Below are positions 15,674 through 22,793 of a DNA stretch of 41,767 nt, piece after piece; the first letter of the stretch is position 1, and each line of letters opens with the position of its first letter. The notes beneath the pieces were generated by a model that did not search any database, was not told the DNA's origin, and saw nothing but the letters and a program-made list of their open reading frames with translations. Position numbers and translations under genes: made by a program. The stretch comes from Nitrospirota bacterium (GTDB lineage: Bacteria > Nitrospirota > Thermodesulfovibrionia > Thermodesulfovibrionales > UBA6898): assembly GCA_004321925.1 (NCBI GenBank), contig SCQH01000002.1, positions 1 to 41,767 on the forward strand. The letters are read 5' to 3'.

Positions 15674-16744
15674 TCAGCGCGAAAATATTTCACGCATCTG
15701 CACCATTGCCAGCGGGAGCTGTTTATGGACATCCTGAAGGGTTACGGACATTGTCTTCAACCCCGTTGGAAACATGGCGACGGACTTCAGATCGCCCCGA
15801 AGAGACCATTGGCAGGCTCCTGAGAGGATGAGTTTGTTCTCTGTCTCCGCCCGAAGGAGGTAGTTGATGAGTTCTCCGGCTTCCTGTCGGTGCGGCGCAC
15901 CACGGATGAAAGCGACAGTACCGGGAATAACGAGAGTGCCCCGTCCGTCCTGGTCAGGTGCGATCACATCAACCGGGGCGCCACGCTCTATTGCACCGAG
16001 AGCATCATCAGTGTCGGTCAATCCGAACATCCAATGACCGCCGACCACCATATCACGCACAACCGCGTTGCCGTCTACGATGCGAATACCGCGGGCCTTA
16101 ACGGCGGAGAAAAGATCCCGCGCAGGACCGGCTTTCATAGCAGCGTATAATGCAGCAGCATGAGTTGCCGTTGTGCCGAAGAGCGGCAGGGCCATACCGA
16201 TCCGATCCGGAGGGTATTTGGGATTGAGAAAGTCCTCAAGTTTCTTCGGGTAGTCCGCCGGTTTCAGCAGGTTCCGGTTGACGAGAAATATACGCGCGCG
16301 TCCGCCAAGCCCGAACCAGAAACCGGAAGGGTCCCTGAAGGTCTCAGGCAGTTCAGAGGCTGAAGCCGGCCTGAATGATGCCAGAACCCCTTGCTCCTTC
16401 AGGCGCAGGGTCTGGGCGAATTCATTGTTCCAGAAGACGTCAGCACGCGGGTGGTCTTTTTCAGCTATCAGCCTGGTGGTCAGGCCTGTTGTTTTGGCCG
16501 CTTCCACATCATACACAGCGCGCACCCTGATCCCTGTTTCTTTTTCGAAGGCCTTCAGGATCGGTTCGGCATAAACCTGGTCCACGGAAACATAGACGAC
16601 AACCGAACGCTCCCCGGATTTGCATCCTGACAAAAAGGAGATGAAGAGTATGAGAAAGCTGCATATGAATGTCATAAGAACCGGGGTTGACGTTTCGCCA
16701 GTGCTGCTGCCACCCCGATATTCTTTTATCATTATTCTGACCAT
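15674..16744 (-). CDS. Periplasmic binding lipoprotein, Fbp/AfuA-like (probable iron)
   Basis: This extracellular solute-binding protein begins, after a lipobox LSGC, with SGERSVVVYVSVDQVYAEPI, the usual opening of the AfuA/FutA ferric-binding group. It goes on with FEKETGIRVRAVYD, ADVFWNNE and GTVAFIRGAPH. The lipid-modified Cys would be residue 41 from the ATG at 16744 or residue 18 from an internal ATG at 16675; the latter gives the more usual lipoprotein signal length, but neither start has a clear ribosome site. It heads the importer operon and has a well-formed promoter upstream (16815-16844). No Fur-box-like palindrome was noticed between promoter and gene. Confidence 0.8.
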   Translation of the reverse strand: MVRIMIKEYRGGSSTGETSTPVLMTFICSFLILFISFLSGCKSGERSVVVYVSVDQVYAEPILKAFEKETGIRVRAVYDVEAAKTTGLTTRLIAEKDHPRADVFWNNEFAQTLRLKEQGVLASFRPASASELPETFRDPSGFWFGLGGRARIFLVNRNLLKPADYPKKLEDFLNPKYPPDRIGMALPLFGTTATHAAALYAAMKAGPARDLFSAVKARGIRIVDGNAVVRDMVVGGHWMFGLTDTDDALGAIERGAPVDVIAPDQDGRGTLVIPGTVAFIRGAPHRQEAGELINYLLRAETENKLILSGACQWSLRGDLKSVAMFPTGLKTMSVTLQDVHKQLPLAMVQMREIFSR

Positions 16745-16814
16745 TCTGTCTCTAATAAACCCGTTTCGATCTCTTTTATTTTATCCTGCTGCCTGAACAA
16801 AAGTCAGCGTTAGG

Positions 16815-16844
16815 ATTATGAGCGCAAACAACTGAGGATGTCAA
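16815..16844 (-). promoter_or_regulatory. Sigma-70 promoter of the ABC importer operon
   Basis: On the minus strand, a perfect -35 TTGACA (16844-16839) and a -10 CATAAT (16820-16815) are separated by 18 bases. It gives a leader of about 65 bases before the ATG at 16744. It lies back to back with the -10 of the propeller gene at 16857-16865. Confidence 0.6.
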
Positions 16845-16856
16845 CCCGGGCGAAAA

Positions 16857-16865
16857 TGTTAGAAT
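16857..16865 (+). promoter_or_regulatory. Extended -10 of the propeller/toxin operon
   Basis: TGT-TAGAAT at 16857-16865 is an extended -10 element whose predicted start of transcription falls at about 16871-16872, on the ATG of the propeller gene. No Shine-Dalgarno is present, so the first gene of the long operon is probably leaderless. Confidence 0.4.
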
Positions 16866-16871
16866 CATAAA

Positions 16872-17939
16872 ATGGGGTACCTTTCTTTATCCGGAAAGTC
16901 ACACAATATTGCCAATAATAACGGCAAAAGGAAGCCGCCTATTCTGATCATATTCGTGTCGGCTATCATAATTATTGCATCTTTAATAACCCTATTGCCG
17001 GCTGCAAAAAAGAATCGATCTAAGCGCTGGCAGACAATAAGGCCGCCACATGAAGTATCAGCGATGGTGGGAAAAGGCAATGTCATCTGGGCCGGTGGGC
17101 GTGACGGTGTTTATAAAATTGACAAAGATACGGGGGAAATGCTGGCGGAACTTAAGTGCGATATTCCTCTTTCTTATGTTCGTGCTCTGCTCTTTGATCC
17201 TTCCGGACTTCTCTGGATAGCTCATTTCTCCGGGTTGAGCTCCTATGACGGAACTGCCTGTAAAACCTACAGTAAGACAGACGGACTTCCGGACGAGAGG
17301 GTGAATGCGCTTTACCTTGACCGGTCCGGGAGGCTCTGGATCGGCACGTGGGCAGGTGCAGCCGTTTATGACGGCAAAGGATTCAGTAAGTTTTTGCCCG
17401 TGAGCAGGCTTGCGGATGAAATGGTCAATGTAATAATGGAAGACAGCAGCGGGGGGATGTGGTTTGGATCATATACAGCTCCTAACGGCGGTCTCAGTTG
17501 CTGCAAAAACGGCCAGTGCAGGCATTTTACCGTAAAGGAAGGTCTTCCCCATAATAATATCACGTCTCTACTAGAGACCGCTGACGGTGAATTGTGGGTC
17601 GGCACCGGTTTTGTAGACAAGGGCGGGGCAGTCAGGTTTATAAAGTCTGAGAACGGCTGGTCTTTAGCAGGTTCACTTTCGAAAAATGACGGCCTTGCAG
17701 GAAATAAAGTGCGCTATATTTATCAGGACAAAAAAGGAGACGTATGGTATAGTTCAGAGTATGACGGGATTGCAATAAGAAGTAATAAACGGTGGAAGAT
17801 CGTTACCGTGGATGACGGGCTTTCAGATAATGAGGTAAAGGTAATGCTGGAGGATAGTAATGGCAGCCTCTGGCTTGGGACTCGGGACGGCATTACAAAG
17901 ATAACCCAAAAAGAACTGGAAGAAATTTCTTTGCGGTGA
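16872..17939 (+). CDS. Membrane-anchored two-component-regulator-type beta-propeller
   Basis: The 355-residue protein has a basic start, one TM helix at about 24-44 (ILIIFVSAIIIIASLITLLP), and then a propeller made of repeats of the Reg_prop type, e.g. VRALLFDPSGLLWIAHFSGL, VNALYLDRSGRLWIGTWAGA and VKVMLEDSNGSLWLGTRDGI. About seven blades can be counted (phrases of type D-G-L-...-V, then L-W-[IV]-G-T). In hybrid sensors this propeller senses ligands outside the membrane, but here no histidine kinase or cyclase domain follows, so it is a stand-alone sensor, scaffold or binding protein. It heads the operon that holds the toxin-like gene; the next ATG is nine bases past its stop. Confidence 0.82.
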   Translation: MGYLSLSGKSHNIANNNGKRKPPILIIFVSAIIIIASLITLLPAAKKNRSKRWQTIRPPHEVSAMVGKGNVIWAGGRDGVYKIDKDTGEMLAELKCDIPLSYVRALLFDPSGLLWIAHFSGLSSYDGTACKTYSKTDGLPDERVNALYLDRSGRLWIGTWAGAAVYDGKGFSKFLPVSRLADEMVNVIMEDSSGGMWFGSYTAPNGGLSCCKNGQCRHFTVKEGLPHNNITSLLETADGELWVGTGFVDKGGAVRFIKSENGWSLAGSLSKNDGLAGNKVRYIYQDKKGDVWYSSEYDGIAIRSNKRWKIVTVDDGLSDNEVKVMLEDSNGSLWLGTRDGITKITQKELEEISLR

Positions 17940-17948
17940 GGGTGAGAA

Positions 17949-20543
17949 ATGGATTTTAGCGAAGCTGAACAAAGATTCTCATCATTAAAACAGCGGTTGG
18001 CGGTGAAGCAGATAACCGAAGAGGAGTTTTCTGCTCAGATAGCTCTTCTGAGGATGCAGGACGGAAGCGGTTCATGGTGGCAGCTCGGTGAAGACGGGAG
18101 ATGGTTTTTCTGGAACGGGGCTTCCTGGGAGCTGAGAGTACCGCCTGTTGTCAAACCGTCTGTAGTCCCTCCCTCCTTAAGCGTTGCGCAGCCGCAAAAG
18201 GGGACTCAGGAGGCGCCGGGAGGCAAAGCCGCTCCAAAGACGCTGGTGCAATTGATCGCCGTGCTGATCCCTGCAGTGATAAAGGCCTGGTTCAAGAACA
18301 TTCCGCTTATGATCGTCCTGAGCATAGCGATATTTGTTGTCCATACGTTTTCGGTCGTATATCTGAATGAAGGGTTCAGCCGTGACTCATCTCACCCCCT
18401 CTTGAGCATGGTGCTCGTCTTAAGAGGTAACTTTCTGCCCGGCATTTTATTCTGGACATTTCTCACCGCTATAGGGACTTCTTTGATGATGCAGATCGTT
18501 CATTCGGGGTTCTCCAAGGTCAAAAGCGACATTTCAATGGTTCCCTCGTGGGTAAGGGAATCCCTCAACGGTTCCGGGGCTGCGTCAATGTCAATAGTGC
18601 TTGGCTGCGCTGCGGCTTCTTTATTTATGGGTTCTGTTCTTAACAACAGGTTGGTCAGTCTTCAGCTCTGCATTATTATGACGATGTCGCTTATGTCAAG
18701 GCAGCAGGGACTGATGGCGGTTGCCATGCCTTTGGCCTGGTCGGATGCCCACAGGCTGCTTAATCGTCCTCAGGGAACTATCTTTAATCCCGCATGGGTA
18801 GGGGCATGTCTTTTTGGCGCCCTTGCCGGTTTTGGGTCGGCAGTGATACTGCCGTTTGCGCCTTATCTGGGAGTGATTGGGGCCATCGTGCTTGGGGGTG
18901 TTGCAGTAAAAATATTTATGGATCAAAAGAACAGACCATCTGTCGGAATGTTCATGCTTCTCCCGTTCGTGACGCTCCTTTTTGCCTGGATGGCAAAAAA
19001 AGCCTACGCAGATGACGGAGGATGGAGAGAAAGTGGAGCTACTTTTGGGGGATGGATAAAAAGTTCCGGAGCTGTTACCGCCGTGGGCATAGGGATCCCC
19101 CCGGTAGCAGCTGCGAATGCGGGTGTTGCCATTGGTGTTGTGATAGGATCGGATATTAACATTCCCCCGCTTTCAGCAGATGGTGAGGGTGCCCCTTACA
19201 AACCTGCGACTATTTACGGAACAGGCACAGCAGCAGACCCCTTCAGAGATGCAAGTGCCTTTAAGGTCAACAAGGACGGCACGATCAGCGGCTATAAAGA
19301 GTCTACAGATGCTCCGATTATTTACGGCGACGGTTCAGCGAGCAACCCCTACAGTGATGTTCAGAAAGACCCCGAGGAGCCAAAACCATCAAATGGATCT
19401 GATGACGAAAACAAGCCTCAAAACCCCTCTGACTCTGATGAAAAAGATAGAGAGAAGACCTCCGAAGGAACCGATAAAAAGGAAAAGCCGGTAAAGCCCG
19501 ACGAGCCGGTAAAGCCCGACGAGCCGGTAAAGCCTGACGAGCCAGCAAAGCCCGACGAGCCAGCAAAGCCTGACGAGCCGGCAAAGCCCGACGAACCGGT
19601 AAAGCCCATCGAACCGGTAAAGCCCGTCGAACCTGTAAAGCCCGTCGAACCTGTAAAGCCCGACGAACCTGTAAAGCCCGTCGAACCTGTAAAGCCCGAT
19701 GAGCCTGTAAAGCCCGATGAGCCTGTAAAGCCCGATGAGCCAGCAAAGCCCGACGAAAAGGATTCCGAAGAAAAAGAGAAAGAAGAAGAAAAGATTGATC
19801 CCACTGAAATTCCGGGAAAGGCAGCAGAGGGGCTTAAAGAGTTTGGAGAGAATCTGGATAAGATGAATGAAAATATTAAAACGGCTGGGTCCGAGTTAAA
19901 AAAACATTTAACCGACGAGGGCAAGGAAGCCTTCGATAAGATGCAGGATAAGATAGAAAAGCTTTCGGAGAAGATCAAGGAAAAGACAGGCGAGTGGAAG
20001 GATTCTGCAGAAGCGGTTCAGGATAAGATTAACCAGATTAAGAGTTTGAAGAAAGAGGTTGAGGAGTCGATAAAAAACATAGAGGATTTTCATAAGCAGA
20101 CAAAAGACATACAGCTGGACGGCAGAAGCCGCGGTGCTTTGACTGCTGTGCTGGCGGGAGCCGAGTTGACAGGCCGCACCTTTGATTCGGCAATCCGCAA
20201 GACCTGCGGCGATACGGTGGCAGACGCCATTGGCGCAAAGAAATTGGGCGAGGATGTTGCAGACGCAGGAGTTAAGACTATAAGGAATGTAAAAAAAGGC
20301 GAGAGTATAATACAAGAAGACCCTGAAACGTTTGTAGAGACGTCCGGCGCGGATGCTGTAGAAAAGAAAAAGGCATGGGACGAGGGCACGAAGGAGATCG
20401 ACGATTACTTTAAGAAAAAGGCTGAGGAAGCGGCTGCGAAGCAGAAAAGGATCGAAAGTTTCCGCCCAGGTCCCGGAGAGAAGCCGGTTTATAAATGGTA
20501 CGATCCTCGAAACACTCTTCAGAAACAGGGATGGTGGCATTGA
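17949..20543 (+). CDS. Large multi-TM protein with SHOCT/Trp-rich head and Pro-Lys-Glu repeat stalk
   Basis: This 864-residue protein is modular. Residues 1-38 look like a SHOCT-type helix pair ([20 protein letters not shown]). Residues 42-61 form a Trp-rich mini-domain ([20 protein letters not shown]) reminiscent of DUF2510. Six or seven TM helices lie between about 100 and 350. Then come two copies of an IYGxGxAxxPFxD motif (around 421 and 457), an acidic stretch, 15 tandem six-residue repeats P-[VA]-K-P-[DVI]-E (514-603), a charged coiled coil (about 604-720) and a C-terminal domain with [20 protein letters not shown]. The repeat could act as a rigid stalk. No toxin or enzyme motif was recognised, but the layout (membrane part, stalk, coiled coil, tip) resembles a surface-display protein. 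AGGGTGAGAA precedes the ATG. Confidence 0.65.
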   Translation: MDFSEAEQRFSSLKQRLAVKQITEEEFSAQIALLRMQDGSGSWWQLGEDGRWFFWNGASWELRVPPVVKPSVVPPSLSVAQPQKGTQEAPGGKAAPKTLVQLIAVLIPAVIKAWFKNIPLMIVLSIAIFVVHTFSVVYLNEGFSRDSSHPLLSMVLVLRGNFLPGILFWTFLTAIGTSLMMQIVHSGFSKVKSDISMVPSWVRESLNGSGAASMSIVLGCAAASLFMGSVLNNRLVSLQLCIIMTMSLMSRQQGLMAVAMPLAWSDAHRLLNRPQGTIFNPAWVGACLFGALAGFGSAVILPFAPYLGVIGAIVLGGVAVKIFMDQKNRPSVGMFMLLPFVTLLFAWMAKKAYADDGGWRESGATFGGWIKSSGAVTAVGIGIPPVAAANAGVAIGVVIGSDINIPPLSADGEGAPYKPATIYGTGTAADPFRDASAFKVNKDGTISGYKESTDAPIIYGDGSASNPYSDVQKDPEEPKPSNGSDDENKPQNPSDSDEKDREKTSEGTDKKEKPVKPDEPVKPDEPVKPDEPAKPDEPAKPDEPAKPDEPVKPIEPVKPVEPVKPVEPVKPDEPVKPVEPVKPDEPVKPDEPVKPDEPAKPDEKDSEEKEKEEEKIDPTEIPGKAAEGLKEFGENLDKMNENIKTAGSELKKHLTDEGKEAFDKMQDKIEKLSEKIKEKTGEWKDSAEAVQDKINQIKSLKKEVEESIKNIEDFHKQTKDIQLDGRSRGALTAVLAGAELTGRTFDSAIRKTCGDTVADAIGAKKLGEDVADAGVKTIRNVKKGESIIQEDPETFVETSGADAVEKKKAWDEGTKEIDDYFKKKAEEAAAKQKRIESFRPGPGEKPVYKWYDPRNTLQKQGWWH
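19488..19757 (+). repeat. Fifteen tandem 18-bp repeats coding P-[VA]-K-P-[DVI]-E
   Basis: The unit CCGGTAAAGCCCGACGAG recurs 15 times without spacers, in frame with the protein at 17949-20543. Units differ mostly at the second codon (Val/Ala), the fifth (Asp/Val/Ile) and at synonymous sites. Sets of neighbouring identical units suggest recent slippage or recombination. It is coding and not CRISPR, since there are no spacers. Confidence 0.93.
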
Positions 20544-20628
20544 TCAAGGGAAACCGGATTTCTCCTTTTTATTTAATAAAAGTTGAGATAATATTGGAGC
20601 GAAGTCTTCGTAAAAATAGGAGTCGCGT

Positions 20629-21612
20629 ATGACAGGGAATCTTCAAAAGCCGATAACGCAAGAACCTAAGGGCGACCTTTTTGTGATTCTGCAAGAGGCT
20701 CTGGCTTTCGATAGGAAATTGACCGAATCCGGAGACCTCTCCAGGCTGCTGCCCGGTCTCTTTGATATTATCAACAGATGCAATCGTATTATGGGCTTGC
20801 TCGAAGGCGGAGGGGATGCCTTCCTGGGGGCTCTTTATATCAGGCTGAATGCAGGGGCTTTATATTGCGATGCAGCTGTGCGTCTAGCCCTCTTAAAAAG
20901 AGATTCCCCTGAAGCGCAGTTTTGGATAGGCGCTATGATGGAACAGGCAGAAAAGGTTTATGCGGTTACAGCCGCTTCTTCTCCGACATATAGCTCGCAA
21001 AAGGCTCTTAAGAGTATTTTAGAGTCCCTGCTGAATTCTGTTTGTGTTACAAGCGACCTTCAAAAGCCTGTTCTATTGGACCTGATTAAGCGCTGTGGAG
21101 AGAGTATCGATAAGGGTTTTCTCAGTATCAAGGCCGAAGACGATGCAAGCATGGAGGCACTGACTGCCGGAGTTTTTATGGAGGCCTCGGCTGTGGATTT
21201 TAAAAATCCATCTGACAGGCTTGTGTTCCTTCAGTTAGCAACGAGGGCATTTAATGAGGCTGCCTATGGATTTAATAAGGTCGAGAACACAAAGTTTTTT
21301 TATAAAGCCGAGGAGGGTCTCAGCCGTCTGGCAGACATGATAGAATCTGCAGCATCCGAGGCAGCTGCGCTTTCAGAGACTCAACCCGAACCCTCAAAAA
21401 CTTCTCAGGCTACCTCTCCATCAGCCGACTGCGCCAAGTGCAACAAACCCCTGGCACTTAATGCAAAATTCTGTGCAGGGTGCGGAACTCCTGTTGAAAA
21501 GGCAACTGCACCTTTGCCTCCCCTGCCCCCTCAGTCGAGGGTCTGTCCCAACTGCAATAAACAACTGGGACCGAATGCGAAATTCTGCGCTGGCTGCGGC
21601 AAGCCTGTTTAA
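20629..21612 (+). CDS. Helical protein with two C-terminal zinc ribbons
   Basis: The 327-residue product has about 230 residues of predicted helical sequence with no recognised family (LFVILQEALAFDRKLTESGD, FDIINRCNRIMGLLEGGGDA). A Pro/Ser/Thr linker follows, then two Cys4 zinc ribbons, CAKCN...CAGCG and CPNCN...CAGCG, separated by LPPLPPQSR. No TM helix or signal peptide, so probably cytoplasmic. The ribbon tail is nearly the same, also in DNA, as that of the gene at 26227, and the bases just after the stop (TAACAGGCCATTTTG) resemble those after 9036. GGAG lies nine bases before the ATG. Its place in the operon suggests a cytoplasmic partner of the membrane proteins or toxin. Confidence 0.68.
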   Translation: MTGNLQKPITQEPKGDLFVILQEALAFDRKLTESGDLSRLLPGLFDIINRCNRIMGLLEGGGDAFLGALYIRLNAGALYCDAAVRLALLKRDSPEAQFWIGAMMEQAEKVYAVTAASSPTYSSQKALKSILESLLNSVCVTSDLQKPVLLDLIKRCGESIDKGFLSIKAEDDASMEALTAGVFMEASAVDFKNPSDRLVFLQLATRAFNEAAYGFNKVENTKFFYKAEEGLSRLADMIESAASEAAALSETQPEPSKTSQATSPSADCAKCNKPLALNAKFCAGCGTPVEKATAPLPPLPPQSRVCPNCNKQLGPNAKFCAGCGKPV

Positions 21613-21744
21613 CAGGCCATTTTGAAAGCAACAATTTCTTTTGCTTTTTAGGCAGGTTGCTGATATTATTAGCCTTATATAAATAGTGCTCCGTCAGGCA
21701 TCATGACAAAGGAGCCCATGTTTTTCAGGAGGTGGGGTGGCAAT

Positions 21745-22296
21745 ATGAAAAGATTTATCCGCGTTCTGTTCAATCCCGCAGTATTGCTCACTGATTCGCT
21801 GGAGAAGTTCAACTGGATCTGGTCTTTGGTTGTGCCCGGCATGTCCTACTGCCTGTTCTTTCTGCAGACCGGCATGGATTTCAAAAGGACCGGTCTCGGC
21901 TCGGGGGCCGGGACAATTGCCCTCGGCATTATAGGATTGATCTTCGGCGTTTCCATTATACTTGTCCTCTCTTTGCTTACCTGGCTCGTGAGCAGGGGCG
22001 TCGGGTGTGAGTGGAGCGCTGCAAGGACAATCAAGGCCTTTTCTTTCAGTTACGGAGCCCCTATTGTTTATATGCTTCTCGGCCTGAGTGCCAGTGTGCT
22101 GTTTCAGTGGAAGACGTCTCTGGCCTTTGGCCTGACAGGGGTGCTTTGGTCTATGGGACCGATATATGGTGTCATCCGTCAGATGTTTGGCGGAAAAACA
22201 ATTGCGGCTGCTCTTGTTGCGTCTTTCGAAGGCGTTCTGCTTTTGTCTTCATGGGCTATAGTTGGTAGCTCATATCTGGAATCATTAAAAATGTGA
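21745..22296 (+). CDS. Five-TM membrane protein (Yip1-like)
   Basis: From the ATG at 21745 the protein has 183 residues; an ATG at 21703 would add 14 polar residues but has no ribosome site, while AGGAGG lies 12 bases before the chosen start. It has an amphipathic entry helix (FIRVLFNPAVLLTDSLEKF) followed by about five TM helices, the arrangement of Yip1/DUF1282 proteins, whose members often begin with such a FNP motif. Function is unknown. The GTG start of the next gene overlaps its stop, so the two membrane proteins are probably made together. Confidence 0.65.
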   Translation: MKRFIRVLFNPAVLLTDSLEKFNWIWSLVVPGMSYCLFFLQTGMDFKRTGLGSGAGTIALGIIGLIFGVSIILVLSLLTWLVSRGVGCEWSAARTIKAFSFSYGAPIVYMLLGLSASVLFQWKTSLAFGLTGVLWSMGPIYGVIRQMFGGKTIAAALVASFEGVLLLSSWAIVGSSYLESLKM

Positions 22297-22793
22297 TTAC
22301 GGATATGGAAACATCCAAAATAGAAAAAATCGGCAATAGCCTGTATGGCATCTTTTCTGCCATAGCAATGGGCCTTATGACGTGGCTCTCAGCGAGCATG
22401 GCTGTGAGCATGGGGAAAGCATTGATCATGGCTGTAGCTGCGTGCATAGTGTTTGCCGTGCTCTTCTGGATCGTAAAAATGATTGTTGTCGGTTGCAACA
22501 CAAAGGCTGCTGAAGCGATGGGGAAAACCGCCGCTTATAAGGCAGTCGATTCCTGTTTTATTCTCGTGCTGCCCTTTGCTGTCATGGCCACGGTTGCTGC
22601 AAAGGTCTTTGACTGGAATACCGGATTCGCTTTTGCTTCTGCCGCGATCATGATCGCCATTGGCTCCTGCGGTACGCCTTTTCTGCAAAACGGCGGCGGC
22701 TGGCTTGCCGGCATGCTCCTGCCCGGCCTCATCGCCTCGGGCGTGTCAATCGGATATGTGTTGCTTCTCACCAAAGTAGGAGGAGGCGTGTGA
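22293..22793 (+). CDS. Small multi-TM protein of unknown function
   Basis: The reading frame opens with the GTG at 22293, overlapping the previous stop; an ATG at 22305 is an alternative. The 166-residue protein (or 162) is nearly all hydrophobic, with about five TM helices (GIFSAIAMGLMTWLSASMAV, ALIMAVAACIVFAVLFWIV, SCFILVLPFAVMATVAAKV, AIMIAIGSCGTPFL, LLPGLIASGVSIGYVLLL). No family motif is recognised. It resembles the previous gene's product in size and topology, and the next start GTG at 22790 overlaps its stop. Lodged between a membrane protein and the toxin-like protein, it may belong to an export or anchoring unit. Confidence 0.6.
   Translation: MITDMETSKIEKIGNSLYGIFSAIAMGLMTWLSASMAVSMGKALIMAVAACIVFAVLFWIVKMIVVGCNTKAAEAMGKTAAYKAVDSCFILVLPFAVMATVAAKVFDWNTGFAFASAAIMIAIGSCGTPFLQNGGGWLAGMLLPGLIASGVSIGYVLLLTKVGGGV

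Noticed and set aside
19488-19757. CRISPR-like regular repeat
   Set aside because: Units are contiguous without spacers and in frame with a protein; it is a coding tandem repeat.
19318-19978. Two minus-strand ORFs with Arg-Arg-Ala-Leu and Ser-Gly-Phe-Thr-Gly repeats
   Set aside because: They are the antisense reading of the 18-bp coding repeat at 19488-19757.
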